Part shown: positions 35,638 to 44,517 of the stretch, piece by piece | Layout of the letters: each line of letters starts with the position of its first letter | Position numbering within the stretch: position 1 is the first letter of the stretch | From: Luteibacter aegosomatis | GTDB lineage: Bacteria > Pseudomonadota > Gammaproteobacteria > Xanthomonadales > Rhodanobacteraceae | DNA: 64,000 bases | Assembly (NCBI RefSeq): GCF_023078455.1 | Contig: NZ_CP095740.1 | Location: forward strand, 2,654,001 to 2,718,000 | Direction of reading: 5' to 3' | Program-made: the position numbers and the translations under genes | Notes under the pieces: model-generated | Databases searched by the model: none | The model's input: the letters and a program-made list of their open reading frames with translations, nothing else | What the model was told of the DNA's origin: nothing

Positions 35638-36300
35638 ATGAAAGATTGGTCCCCCGATCATCCGAGGGCGAAAGTGATGGCGCGCAAGCGCGCGGCGATC
35701 GTGGCGGCGGCGGAGCAGGCGTTCGTGCGGGACGGCTATGCCGGTACCGGCATGGAGAGCATCGCCCGCGAAGCCGGCGTTTCGATCATGACGCTATACC
35801 GTCATGCCCGAACCAAAGACGATCTTTTCGCCGCGGTGATCGAAAGCGCTTGCCATCCGGCAGACATGGAAGAGTCGGCCAAGATCGACGATGCCATGAA
35901 GAAGCCGCTCGCGGACATTCTTCTCTTCATCGGCGTGATGTTCCAGGAGCGCGTCCGCGGTCCGAAGACGACCCATCTCCTGCGCGTGGTCATGACCGAA
36001 TTGCGTCGATTTCCGCACCTTGGCGAGTTGGCGTACAACGGCCTGATCAACGCGCACGTCGAAAGGCTGGACGCCTTTCTCTCGGCTCGGGACGAGACAT
36101 CCGGCATGCCGGAGGAGCGGCGGCGCAAGATCGGCCATGACTTCTTCGAACGCTTGATCGGTCTGGACGCTTATCGAGTTCTCCTTGGCCTGTCGCCGCC
36201 ATCGGCACACGACATCCGCAAGCGGGCAGAACGGGCTGCGCAGGAACTTCTTGCGGAGTTGCAGGGGGATCGCACCGCTCCCCGTCCGCGGGAATCGTGA
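35638..36300 (+). CDS. TetR-family regulator
   Basis: A 220-residue TetR. The helix-turn-helix is about 20-65 (AIVAAAEQAFVRDGYAGTGM, IAREAGVSIMTLYRHARTK), and the C-terminal part resembles TetR_C_7-type ligand domains (RVVMTELRRFPHLGELAY). ATG 35638 with AGGAG upstream is preferred to 35608, which would fall in the operator repeats. It probably controls itself and the divergent MBL gene. Confidence 0.85.
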   Translation: MKDWSPDHPRAKVMARKRAAIVAAAEQAFVRDGYAGTGMESIAREAGVSIMTLYRHARTKDDLFAAVIESACHPADMEESAKIDDAMKKPLADILLFIGVMFQERVRGPKTTHLLRVVMTELRRFPHLGELAYNGLINAHVERLDAFLSARDETSGMPEERRRKIGHDFFERLIGLDAYRVLLGLSPPSAHDIRKRAERAAQELLAELQGDRTAPRPRES

Positions 36301-36327
36301 GAGCCCTTGGAAGACACCGGCGTCGCT

Positions 36328-36750
36328 TTAGATCGTGCGTGCCACGATGGGATCATGCACGTACTTCAACCACTCTCCCAGCATGGAGATATCTCCGTGC
36401 ACCCGCATGGCGCCGGATTGCATGAAGCGATCGGTGGTGGCGGCGTATGCGGGATCGGCGCTGAACAACAGGTTCAACGATTTCGCGGCCGCCGTCGTGA
36501 TCTCGATAGTGATGTCGCCCCGCTCATCGGCCCGGGCACCTGCCCGGAACGAGGGAACGCCATCGACAATCTCGAAACGGAGACCCTGAACCAAGCCTTC
36601 TGAAAGCGTCACGCCATCCATGTAGCGCTCGACCAGCGAGACATTCGTATCAGGGGCGACACCGCCTCGCAGGGCGGCCTCGCACATCAGGTTTCCCACC
36701 ATCTCGAACCATGCCGTGGTTCCATGGCGGAGCTTCTCGCACGCTGTCAT
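36328..36750 (-). CDS. SCP2-domain-like protein
   Basis: A 140-residue protein. The C-terminal half (RFEIVDGVPSFRAGARADERGDITIEITTAAAKSLN in pieces) and MRVHGDISMLGEWLKYVHD resemble sterol-carrier-protein-2 domains such as the C-terminal domain of alkyl sulfatases. GGGAG is 8 bases upstream. The N-terminal part is not recognised. It lies 46 bases after the quinone reductase-like gene on the same strand and may share its transcript; lipid or hydrophobe binding is inferred. Confidence 0.55.
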   Translation of the reverse strand: MTACEKLRHGTTAWFEMVGNLMCEAALRGGVAPDTNVSLVERYMDGVTLSEGLVQGLRFEIVDGVPSFRAGARADERGDITIEITTAAAKSLNLLFSADPAYAATTDRFMQSGAMRVHGDISMLGEWLKYVHDPIVARTI

Positions 36751-36796
36751 CGTATGGCTCCCACGGGGTGACACCGCGCCAGACGCGGCGGCCGAC

Positions 36797-37810
36797 TCAC
36801 GCCACGGTGAGGACGATCTTGCCCTGGATATGCCCTTGGCCCGCGCGCGCATGTGCCTTACTCGCATCGGCCAGCGGGTACGTGCTGTCGATCACCACCC
36901 GCAGGGTCCCGTCATTCAACAAAGGGGCTAATTCCAGGAGCTGGGCGCCACTGGAGCGGACCTGCGTTGCCGAGACGGCCACGCCCCGCGACGCGGCCTC
37001 CTCGGCGCCTGCAAAACCCAGGGGGTAAATCGGAAACAGCGCTCCCCCGCGTTTCAGGGTCCGCAGGAAGCGTGCCGCGGCCGCGCCGCCGACATTATCG
37101 ACAACCAGATCGAGATCCCGCACCGTTTCTTCCGGGGCATGCTTCGTATAGTCGATGAATTCATCGACGCCGAGATCGCGGAGAAGCGCTTCATGCTTTC
37201 CGGACGCCACGGCGATGACGCGCGCGCCCTTCGATTTCGCGACCTGAACCGCGAAGTGACCAACACCGCCCGCGGCTCCATTGACGAGAACCGTCCTGCC
37301 TTCGAGCGGTACCGGGCGATGCCGATCCGGCTGAAGCGGATTTGGCTCGTCGTGGCCCAACTCGACCAGAAACTGCCAGGCCGTGAGCAGCGACATCGGC
37401 GCGCCCGCGGCATGGTCGTGATCGATGCCGGCCGGCTTCAGCGCAAGTTCCGATGCCGGAACGCTGACATATTCGGCGTAGGCCTTGCTGCCCGTGAGGT
37501 CGCCAGGAAAGCCGACCATCGAGTAGACCTCGTCGCCGACGCGGAAGCGCTCGACATCGTCCGCGACCGCCTCGACGACTCCGGAGATATCGGTGCCGAG
37601 GATCAGCGGAAACGAGACCTGCGGCCGCCATTCTGGCGGCAGAGCGCTGTAGCCGTCGCGTAGATACCAGTCGGGAGGATTGATGCCGATCGCGTGGACG
37701 CGAACGAGCACTTCGCCGTGCTTCGGTCGTGGCTTGGGCGCCTCTTCGTAGACCAGGACGTCGGGGCCGCCGAAAGCGTGCTGGCGGATAGCTTTCATCG
37801 TGTCGCTCAT
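36797..37810 (-). CDS. NADPH:quinone reductase-like zinc-independent alcohol dehydrogenase
   Basis: A 337-residue medium-chain reductase. The N-terminal GroES-like fold has INPPDWYLRDGY and LGTDISGVVEAVADDV; the cofactor motif is VNGAAGGVGHFAVQVAKSKGARV near 178-200, and the zinc-binding Cys cluster is absent, as in quinone oxidoreductases. ATG 37810 is used; TTG 37822 is the alternative. It is divergent from a LysR regulator. Typical role is one- or two-electron reduction of quinones or alpha,beta-unsaturated carbonyls. Confidence 0.85.
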   Translation of the reverse strand: MSDTMKAIRQHAFGGPDVLVYEEAPKPRPKHGEVLVRVHAIGINPPDWYLRDGYSALPPEWRPQVSFPLILGTDISGVVEAVADDVERFRVGDEVYSMVGFPGDLTGSKAYAEYVSVPASELALKPAGIDHDHAAGAPMSLLTAWQFLVELGHDEPNPLQPDRHRPVPLEGRTVLVNGAAGGVGHFAVQVAKSKGARVIAVASGKHEALLRDLGVDEFIDYTKHAPEETVRDLDLVVDNVGGAAAARFLRTLKRGGALFPIYPLGFAGAEEAASRGVAVSATQVRSSGAQLLELAPLLNDGTLRVVIDSTYPLADASKAHARAGQGHIQGKIVLTVA

Positions 37811-37907
37811 TCCGATATCCAAAATCCGGTTCGCATCGTGGTTGATCGGGAATGTAGAGGCTTACGTCCGAGTTGATAATGGAGGCGGAAGTTGATTCAC
37901 TAATGTC

Positions 37908-38810
37908 ATGAAAGAACAAATGGCCCTCGAACGGCTGACCGGCCTCATCGCTTTTGCGCGCGCCGGCTCGCTGGGAAGCTACACGGCGGCCGCGCGCTCC
38001 CTCTCGATCTCTCCATCGGCGGTGAGCAGGAGCGTCCAGCGGCTCGAGCAACACCTGCGCGTCTCGCTCTTTACGCGGACGACACGTGCGTTGACGCTCA
38101 CGCCGGAAGGCCGGGATCTGCACGAACGCGCGCTCAGGCTGTTGCGCGATGCGGAGGACATCGAGCAGGCGGCGAAGAGGGCGCGTGCCGAGCCCGCGGG
38201 GACCTTGCGGGTCGCGGCGTCCTTACCGATCGGCGTGCACCTGATCGCGCCGGCGTTGCCCGCCTTTCGCGAGCGCTACCCTGAGGTCACCGTCGACCTG
38301 CGATTGAGCGATCAGTTGGTCGATATCGTGGAGCAACGCATCGACGTCGCCATTCGCATCGGTGATCTGCCGGACTCGGGATTGCTGTCGCGCAAGTTGG
38401 CGCCTCTCCGGTTGGGCGCCTATGCGTCGCCCAGCTATTTGGCCAGGCGGGGCGTGCCTTCCCACCCTGACGATCTGCAGGGGCACGACACGGTGACCCT
38501 GCGCTATCAGAGCACGGGCCAGTCTTTCCGATGGCCGTTTCGGATCGGGGGGCGCGAAATCGACATGGTGCCCCCGTCCGGGCTGGTCGCCGACGTGAGC
38601 GACGCCGTGATGGCCATGCTCGTGGCAGGCGGAGGCATCGGGATCGCCGCGAGCTTCGTCGCCGCGCCCCATGTCGCACGAGGCGAACTGGTTCCGATCC
38701 TGACCGAGTTCGCCGTCGAACGAAACAACATCACCGTACTCTGGCCCGAAAGCCGTCGCACCAATCCGGCCGTGCGTGCCTTCCTCGCGCGATTGCAGGA
38801 GATCTTTTAG
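37908..38810 (+). CDS. LysR-family transcriptional regulator
   Basis: A 300-residue LysR: helix-turn-helix ([34 protein letters not shown] region, 23-55) and an effector domain from about 93 ([20 protein letters not shown]). It is divergent from the quinone reductase-like gene by 97 bases, so it probably controls that gene. No terminator was seen right after it. Confidence 0.88.
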   Translation: MKEQMALERLTGLIAFARAGSLGSYTAAARSLSISPSAVSRSVQRLEQHLRVSLFTRTTRALTLTPEGRDLHERALRLLRDAEDIEQAAKRARAEPAGTLRVAASLPIGVHLIAPALPAFRERYPEVTVDLRLSDQLVDIVEQRIDVAIRIGDLPDSGLLSRKLAPLRLGAYASPSYLARRGVPSHPDDLQGHDTVTLRYQSTGQSFRWPFRIGGREIDMVPPSGLVADVSDAVMAMLVAGGGIGIAASFVAAPHVARGELVPILTEFAVERNNITVLWPESRRTNPAVRAFLARLQEIF

Positions 38811-38850
38811 GGCGCATGCATGCCGCGACACGCACCGCCGCGGCCGGCGT

Positions 38851-39744
38851 TCACGCTGCCGTCTGAAGCCGGGTTTTCGCGGCTTTCATGTCACGTGCCG
38901 GCGGCAAGCCGAACATCCGCCCGTATTCGCGAGTGAATTGCGGCACGCTCTCGTAGCCCACCGCGTATGCCGCATGGCTGATCGTCTGGCCTTCCGAAAG
39001 CATGAGCCGCCGTGCCTCGATGAGCCGGAGTTGCTTCTGGAACTGCAAGGGCGACAGCGAGATCACGGCACGGAAATGCTCGTGGAACGATGACGGGCTC
39101 ATTCCGGCAACGGCCGCCAACTGTTCCACCCTGAGCGGTTTGGCCAGGTTGTCGCGGATGAGCGCGACGGCCCGGCCGACACGCTGGGCATGGCTTTCCG
39201 GTACGCCCAGGCTCCGGATGGCGCCGCCGTGGCGCCCGGACAATAGCCAGAAATGCAGTTCACGGATGAGTTGCTTCTGCAGGATCGGTACGGACGCCGG
39301 CCGATCGAGAAGACGGAGAAGGCGCAAGGCGGCGTCGGCTACTTCGGCCTCGGTGGGATCGACGCGAACCGGAGCGCCCGCGAGGAAAGGAGCCGGCGCC
39401 ATTTCCATCACCAGGCTCTCGATCACCGCGACATCGAGATCGAGCACCAGCGAGAGATAAGGTGCCGAGGCGGTCGCTTGGGTGATCTGGCTGACGGTCG
39501 GTACATCCGCCGTGATCAGGAGCGACTCTCCCGCGCCAAAGTCGAACGTGTCGCTTCCCATCGCCACGCGCTTGGCACCCTGCAATACCAGAGCGACGAG
39601 TGGCTTCGATACCGCGTACTGCAGGGCGCTGGGAGACATCTGCCGGACGATCGCCATGCCCGAGAGTGGCGTGACGGCGATACCGGCGGCGTCGGCATGC
39701 GCCTCCGCATAACGGCGGGCTGTCTCGAGCAAGGTGCGGGTCAT
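38851..39744 (-). CDS. AraC-family regulator with AraC_N sensor
   Basis: A 297-residue regulator of the AraC_N type (sensor about 20-180 with PLVALVLQGAKRVAMGSDTF), followed by two helix-turn-helix units (LRVEQLAAVAGMSPSSFHEHF, HAAYAVGYESVPQFTREYGR). It is divergent from an SDR with a gap of 292 bases that holds three direct repeats GGAATAGGCA, a likely target site. Start MTRTLLETARRY at 39744; the ribosome site is weak. Confidence 0.85.
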   Translation of the reverse strand: MTRTLLETARRYAEAHADAAGIAVTPLSGMAIVRQMSPSALQYAVSKPLVALVLQGAKRVAMGSDTFDFGAGESLLITADVPTVSQITQATASAPYLSLVLDLDVAVIESLVMEMAPAPFLAGAPVRVDPTEAEVADAALRLLRLLDRPASVPILQKQLIRELHFWLLSGRHGGAIRSLGVPESHAQRVGRAVALIRDNLAKPLRVEQLAAVAGMSPSSFHEHFRAVISLSPLQFQKQLRLIEARRLMLSEGQTISHAAYAVGYESVPQFTREYGRMFGLPPARDMKAAKTRLQTAA

Positions 39745-39789
39745 GAGCGGAGCGTAATTCCGGCGGACCCGAGTGGCAACGCTGTCAGA

Positions 39790-39951
39790 GGAATAGGCAT
39801 ACACGCCGAAGGTATAGGCAAGCCAGGAGCCCACGATTGCAGCCTTGTACGTCAATGGCAGGGCAAAACAGCCATTCGCCAAGCGACCAAAGACGAAGGC
39901 GTTTAGACCCCCTAACGTGGCATTACGGATCGCGATTCGTAGGAATAGGCA
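39790..39951. promoter_or_regulatory. Direct repeats in AraC/SDR gap
   Basis: GGAATAGGCA at 39790-39799 and GGTATAGGCA at 39811-39820 are in the same direction, 21 bases apart (two helical turns), and an exact third copy lies at 39942-39951. AraC monomers typically bind tandem half-sites with such spacing, so this gap probably holds operators for the AraC protein next to it. Confidence 0.55.
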
Positions 39952-40036
39952 AGCATGACCGAGGAACCGGCAACACCGCCGAACATCGCTCGCCCATAGT
40001 GAGCACACCTCATCACCAACCACTATGGAGCCTTCG

Positions 40037-40789
40037 ATGAACACCATTTCGATCGTTACCGGCGCCAATCGCGGCCTTGGCCGAAACACCGCGCTCAGCA
40101 TCGCCCGTCATGGCGGCGACGTGATCTTTACCTTTCGCAACGGCACGGACCAGGCCCGGGAGGTCGTTGCCCAGATCGAGGCGCTGGGCCGCAAGGCGGC
40201 AGCCATCCAGCTCGACGTCTCGAACATCCCGGCCTTCGCCGGTTTCTCGGACAAGGTCCGCGAGACACTGAAGTCGTGGGGCCGCGACACGTTCGACCAC
40301 CTGGTCAACAACGCGGGCCACGGCGAGATGGCCGGGATCGCCGAGACCACCGAGGCGCAGTTCGACCAACTGTTCAACGTGCACGTAAAGGGCGTGTTCT
40401 TCCTGACCCAGACGCTGGTCCCGCTGATGGCCAACGGCGGCCGCATCGTGAACTTCTCGTCGGGCCTGACCCGCGTGTCCTACCCGGGCTTTTCGGCCTA
40501 TTCGGCGGCCAAGGGCGCCGTGGAAATCCTCACGCTCTACATGGCGAAGGAATTCGGCAGCCGCGGCATCACCGCCAACACGATCGCCCCAGGCGCTATC
40601 GAAACCGACTTCCTGGGCGGCGCCGTTCGCGATACGCCTGCCTATAACGAGGCATTCGCCGCGATGATCGCGCTAGGTCGCGTCGGCCTGCCGGAGGACA
40701 TCGGCCCGGCGGTCGCCAGCCTGCTCGGCCCGGATAACCGCTGGGTCACCGCGCAGCGCATCGAGGTGTCGGGCGGTCAGAACATCTGA
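40037..40789 (+). CDS. Short-chain dehydrogenase/reductase
   Basis: A 250-residue SDR: TGANRGLG cofactor loop near 9-16, NNAGHG near 95, catalytic Ser in FSSGLTRV and Y-x-x-x-K in YSAAKGAVEIL. The start at 40037 has GGAG 6 bases upstream, which favours it over the in-frame ATG at 40025. It is divergent from an AraC gene, with tandem direct repeats in the gap, so it is probably its target. A 12-bp hairpin terminator follows. Confidence 0.85.
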   Translation: MNTISIVTGANRGLGRNTALSIARHGGDVIFTFRNGTDQAREVVAQIEALGRKAAAIQLDVSNIPAFAGFSDKVRETLKSWGRDTFDHLVNNAGHGEMAGIAETTEAQFDQLFNVHVKGVFFLTQTLVPLMANGGRIVNFSSGLTRVSYPGFSAYSAAKGAVEILTLYMAKEFGSRGITANTIAPGAIETDFLGGAVRDTPAYNEAFAAMIALGRVGLPEDIGPAVASLLGPDNRWVTAQRIEVSGGQNI

Positions 40790-40801
40790 GCCATGACAAG
40801 C

Positions 40802-40835
40802 CGACCCGGGCAGGTCCCTCCGGCTGCCCGGGTCG
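40802..40835. terminator. Bidirectional hairpin terminator
   Basis: Perfect 12-bp stem CGACCCGGGCAG/CTGCCCGGGTCG (40802-40813, 40824-40835) with a 10-base loop, between the convergent SDR and GNAT genes. Confidence 0.65.
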
Positions 40836-40857
40836 CTATGGAGACCGCTCAGGCCCG

Positions 40858-41574
40858 CTACTCCGGCCTCTTGTCGATCACGGTAAGGTGCATGTCGATT
40901 CGTTCGATGAAGCCCAGCTCTCGATAGAGGGATATGGCACCCTGATTCGATTTCAGGACATGCAGGAACGGGGTCTCGCCGCGCGCCAGAATTTCCGAAG
41001 TCAACGATCTCATGAGCCCCCTTGCAAACCCTTGTCCTCGAAAGGCCGGGGCTACGCAAACTGCGCTGATCTCGGTGTATCCACCGATTCTCATACGCTC
41101 GCCTGCCATGGCGGCCAACCTTCCGTGCCGACGCACCCCACGATAGTTCCCCAGTTCGACCGTCCGTAGACCGAATGGGCCAGGTTGGGTCTCCGTGGCC
41201 AGGTCAGCCATGTCCGCAACGTCACCATCGGTCAGTTCGACGTACTCTCCCCTGTCGATGGAAATCGGCTCACCTTGCCAGACCATTTGGACGAGCATCG
41301 CATGCCTTGCCACGACAAGTTCCGGCAACGCAGGAATTTCATCGGTGGTGCTGAAAGCAACCGGGCCATGATTCGTTATCAAGGAATTCAACGTATCGAG
41401 AGAAGCCTGGCTGGCATCCACCATGGCGGCGAACGGCGCGATCGTTGGCAGGTAGCGACGAACGCGGTCATCGCCGATGGCAAAGCGGCTTTGCTCACCC
41501 GTCAGAGCGTTCCAAACAACCTTATCCAAAGGGTGTGTTCCATCTTGGCGGCTCCCGGTACCTATCTTCTCCAT
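40858..41574 (-). CDS. GNAT-family acetyltransferase
   Basis: A 238-residue protein. The C-terminal half is a GNAT fold of the FR47-like kind: ISAVCVAPAFRGQGFARGLMRSLTSEIL is the acetyl-CoA loop (R-G-Q-G-F-A), followed by HVLKSNQGAISLYRELGF. The N-terminal 100 residues have no recognised motif. Substrate is unknown. GC composition is lower than in the flanking core genes, as for the neighbours to its right, which fits an accessory stretch. Confidence 0.82.
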   Translation of the reverse strand: MEKIGTGSRQDGTHPLDKVVWNALTGEQSRFAIGDDRVRRYLPTIAPFAAMVDASQASLDTLNSLITNHGPVAFSTTDEIPALPELVVARHAMLVQMVWQGEPISIDRGEYVELTDGDVADMADLATETQPGPFGLRTVELGNYRGVRRHGRLAAMAGERMRIGGYTEISAVCVAPAFRGQGFARGLMRSLTSEILARGETPFLHVLKSNQGAISLYRELGFIERIDMHLTVIDKRPE

Positions 41575-41632
41575 CGCCTACCTCTCTCTATCCGAGCCGG
41601 ATGATTTCCGAGGCTGTTGACCGAATTCCGGA

Positions 41633-42205
41633 TCAGGACAGCCGAGCCAGATGCTTACGGGCCTGTTCAAGAATGGATGCGGAAAGGCTTGGATCGGTTA
41701 CTACGCGAGCCATCGTCACCGCCCCGATCATCGTCGACAGCATCGTCAGGGCCTCTTTCCTGGCAGCCGCAGCAGGCATTTCCAGTCGACCAGCAATCAA
41801 CTCCGCCATCTTGACGAACCCCGTCGTCATCGCGTCGCGTACGGACTCGCTGCTTCTCGCGACCTCGCCTGCCAGCGCGACAAACGGGCAGCCGTTGGCC
41901 ACGTCGTCGCGATATTCGAGGGAGAGATAATCCGCGATCCCCTTCTGAAGCCCACGCTTGCCAGGCGTGGCTGCCAGGGTGTTCGCCATGGCCTCGACCA
42001 TCGACTCCAAGGCAAACGTCAAGGACTCTTCGACCACGTGCTCCTTTGACTCGAAGTGCTTATAGAAGCCCCCTTGCGTCAGCCCGGCCGCAGCCATGAC
42101 GTCGGCCACCCCCGCCCCGCTTATGCCACGGCTACGGAATTCGAGCGACGCCGCTTCCACAATGCGTCGTCGGGTCTCTGCGGATTCCTGCCTGGACTTT
42201 CTCAT
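41633..42205 (-). CDS. TetR-family regulator
   Basis: A 190-residue TetR: helix-turn-helix at about 10-55 (RRRIVEAASLEFRSRGISGAGVADVMAAAGLTQGGFYKHFESKE in parts) and a C-terminal domain with DVANGCPFVALAGEVAR, like the YxaF/AcrR-related group. Its divergent neighbour is a broken SDR gene, so one of its target genes has been lost. The gap has two palindromes. Confidence 0.85.
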   Translation of the reverse strand: MRKSRQESAETRRRIVEAASLEFRSRGISGAGVADVMAAAGLTQGGFYKHFESKEHVVEESLTFALESMVEAMANTLAATPGKRGLQKGIADYLSLEYRDDVANGCPFVALAGEVARSSESVRDAMTTGFVKMAELIAGRLEMPAAAARKEALTMLSTMIGAVTMARVVTDPSLSASILEQARKHLARLS

Positions 42206-42244
42206 GTGACACGACCCATCGGTTGTCGAACAAGCAAGCGGCGC

Positions 42245-42358
42245 TTTAGATAGATTGTACCCAACATCTAAATATCATTCCAGCCCTTAACCCAAGCGCT
42301 GCCCGGTTGGGCACGTGGTGCTTGACTTTAGAGTTCGAACGACATCCAATTTGATGTC
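42245..42358. promoter_or_regulatory. Divergent TetR/SDR control region
   Basis: TTTAGAT (42245-42251) and ATCTAAA (42266-42272) form an inverted repeat with a 14-base spacer near the TetR start, and GACATC/GATGTC (42341-42346, 42353-42358) another near the SDR start. TTGACT at 42322-42327 resembles a -35 box for the SDR gene. Candidate operator and promoter pair. Confidence 0.4.
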
Positions 42359-42426
42359 AATGAACATCCAAACATGCAACGGCTGGCCGGGTGTTTCAGT
42401 CCATGATCACTAGAAAGGTATCCACG

Positions 42427-43335
42427 ATGTCCAAGACTGTCCTTATCACTGGCGCCAGCAGCGGCTTCGGTCGCGACACGGCGGAAACACTGGCTAAAGC
42501 GGGACACCGGGTCTACGCTGCCATGCGCGAGCCGGCCGGGCGCAACCGGCAACCTGCCGAGGCATTACGCGCCTTGGGTGTCGAAGTCGTTGAGCTCGAT
42601 GTGACAGACGACGTCAGTGTCGAGCGCGGGGTGGCGTCCGTGTTGGCACAGGCCAAACACCTGGATGTCATCGTGAACAACGCCGGCATCGGTTCGGCGG
42701 GTGTTTCCGAATCATTCACCGCCGATCAGGCCAGAGCGCTCTTTGAGGTAAACGTCTTTGGGGTTCAGCGGATGCTGAGAGCCGTGCTTCCCTCTTTCCG
42801 CCGGCAAGGCCAAGGGCTCGCAATCAACATCGGATCGATCCTCGGTCGCGTGACCTTCCCGTTCTTCGGCCTTTACGGTGCGTCGAAGTTCGCGCTCGAG
42901 GCGTTGACGGACAGCTACCGGTACTAATTGTCGGCGCTGGGGGTCGATATCGTGCTTGTACAACCCAGCAACTATCCGACAGGTATTTTTGCGAGTGCCC
43001 AGCGACCTGCTGACGAAGGCCGCTCAGCCGAGTATGGCGAGGTCGGCAAAGTCCCCGAAATGATGGTCCAGACGTTGATGGACCTTTTCCAGAGCGAGAA
43101 TGCTCCCAATCCGCACGATGTCGCCGATGCCATTGCCACGATCATCGACCTGCCGGCCGGCTCGCGGCCGGCACGAGTGGTCGTAGGCCAGCCGTTCGGT
43201 ACCGACGTCATGAATGCACAGGCCGAGTCGGTTCAGGCGCAATTGCTGGAAGGCCTCGGTCTGAATCAACTCAATGGACCGCGCAAGGCTTCTTCGGCGG
43301 AGCACGGTGGCTCCCGGCAAAAAGGAATCCGGTAG
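42427..43335 (+). pseudogene. SDR split by an in-frame stop codon
   Basis: A single frame reads TGASSGFG, NNAGIGSAG, NIGSILGR and YGASKFALEALTDSYRY, then TAA at 42925-42927, and goes on with LSALGVDIVLVQPSNYPTG and a plausible C-terminus. In homologous SDRs the residue after SYRY is Glu, so GAA has become TAA by one G-to-T change. The second half begins at TTG with no ribosome site. The enzyme would be truncated before its C-terminal substrate loop, so the gene is probably inactive unless the base is a sequencing error or the stop is read through. Confidence 0.75.
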
Positions 43336-43428
43336 CCCATGCCCTTGAGTCCTTCCGGGCAGAAGGTCCTGACCGCTGCACGGCATGTTTGAGCGCATGG
43401 AGGAAAGCAAGACAGAGATCGGGTAGGT

Positions 43429-43512
43429 GAGCGAGGAGGTGTCCGGCAAAATGATGCGATTCCACACTGCCTGCGCGCGGCTCTGTCCACAGGCCTGGCT
43501 GTTGTACTTGCT
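43429..43512 (-). pseudogene. Fragment of conjugal transfer gene trbI
   Basis: A 28-codon stretch on the minus strand translates as SKYNSQ followed by GQSRAQAVWNRIILPD and TSSL. This matches the core of TrbI/VirB10 proteins, where GKYDSQVxFGQSR...VWNRIILPD(T/G)SS is conserved. Sequence on both sides does not continue the protein. It is a relic of a conjugative element; its length is short, so the match rests on 16 or so consecutive conserved residues. Confidence 0.55.
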
Positions 43513-43609
43513 GGGGGCCGGTTCTGCACGGTGGCCGGGGCGGCCGGCTGTGCCACCGTCGAGGCCGGTCCGGCGGCCTGCGGGTCGAAGACTCCCTGAG
43601 TCTTTCGGG

Positions 43610-43738
43610 GTTGGCTAAGTGCCGAAGCAAAATCAATGGAGTTCCGCTCTGCACCCCAATAGTGCGGTACGTAAAGTGAGTACCATCTGCTTCAACAAAT
43701 TGCGTCTTAGCGGCTCCAGTTTTGGTCCGCTGCCGCAA
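43610..43738 (-). pseudogene. Alpha/beta hydrolase N-terminal remnant
   Basis: About 43 codons read KTQFVEADGTHFTYRTIG and then SGTPLILLRHL, which is the opening of alpha/beta hydrolases of the kind starting TxFVEVNGTRFAYRRFG...GVPLVFLQHF. After HLAN the frame runs into low-complexity sequence with no hydrolase signature. It is a broken remnant without a catalytic serine. Confidence 0.5.
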
Positions 43739-43880
43739 TCGCAGATGCGGAAATCAACGTAGAAGTCGGCAACATAAAAGTTACGATAATCTTTTTATAG
43801 ATATATTCTCAGAAAATTCAATCATTAATCTTGGCATTTACTATCTAACATGGGTTATAAAATCACCGACATGCGTCTCA
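43739..43880. other. AT-rich gap without a gene
   Basis: A run of 142 bases, much richer in A and T than the chromosome, with no reading frame of interest. It may hold the end signal of the flanking TetR gene. I see nothing else in it. Confidence 0.4.
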
Positions 43881-44450
43881 CTAGCGAGACAACTTCAACG
43901 CTGCCTGCACTCCATTCTCGATAATTTCGTCGGCAAGTTGTGAATCTGACACAGCGCGAGCAATTTGAATAGTACCGACCATTAGAGCAAAAACAGCTGC
44001 TGATTGCTGTCGACTTTTGGCGGGCTCAGGCTCAGGGAGAAACATTGCCAAGCCTTCAATGTATAAGCGGTATGCTTCCTCGTACATTTTTTTTGTCGAT
44101 TCGGGTTGACGACCAATCTCGGGCAGCAGGGCCGCGGAAGGACACCCCTCGTCACAACCCAACAGATGCGATTTATTGAGATAACTGCGAATAGCATCCT
44201 CAATATTGGCTGGGCCTGCTCTGTCATTCGTTAGTGCAGCATGCTGATCATTCAATGCGCTTGAAAGGGCCTCTTTGACCAAAGTCTCTTTAGAGTCAAA
44301 ATGTGGGTAGAAGGCACCGTTTGTCAGCCCTGATTCAGCCATAATTCCGGCAAGACCTGACGCCGCTATCCCATCTCGACGAAATCGTTTTGAAGCGACC
44401 TTAATGATGCGCCTACGCGTACTTTCCTTATGACCTTTTTCAAAACGCAT
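43881..44450 (-). CDS. TetR-family regulator (island)
   Basis: A 189-residue TetR: helix-turn-helix at 12-55 (RRIIKVASKRFRRDGIAASG, MAESGLTNGAFYPHFDSKE) and a C-terminal domain with GCDEGCPSAALLPEIGRQ, the same family as the TetR at 41.6 kb but far more AT-rich in codon use (ATT, TTA, AAA are common). It may regulate the amidase/DUF302 genes on its left-hand strand neighbours. It appears complete. Confidence 0.82.
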   Translation of the reverse strand: MRFEKGHKESTRRRIIKVASKRFRRDGIAASGLAGIMAESGLTNGAFYPHFDSKETLVKEALSSALNDQHAALTNDRAGPANIEDAIRSYLNKSHLLGCDEGCPSAALLPEIGRQPESTKKMYEEAYRLYIEGLAMFLPEPEPAKSRQQSAAVFALMVGTIQIARAVSDSQLADEIIENGVQAALKLSR

Positions 44451-44517
44451 AAATTTTCACCAATCAATTCAACAACCAAAACCTAGCGTGTATTGCTCCT
44501 TGCGCCCCTGCACGAGG

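Noticed and set aside
42928..43335. Second half of the broken SDR as an independent gene starting at TTG
   Set aside because: There is no ribosome site and the protein would lack the cofactor domain; it is read as the continuation of a disrupted gene.
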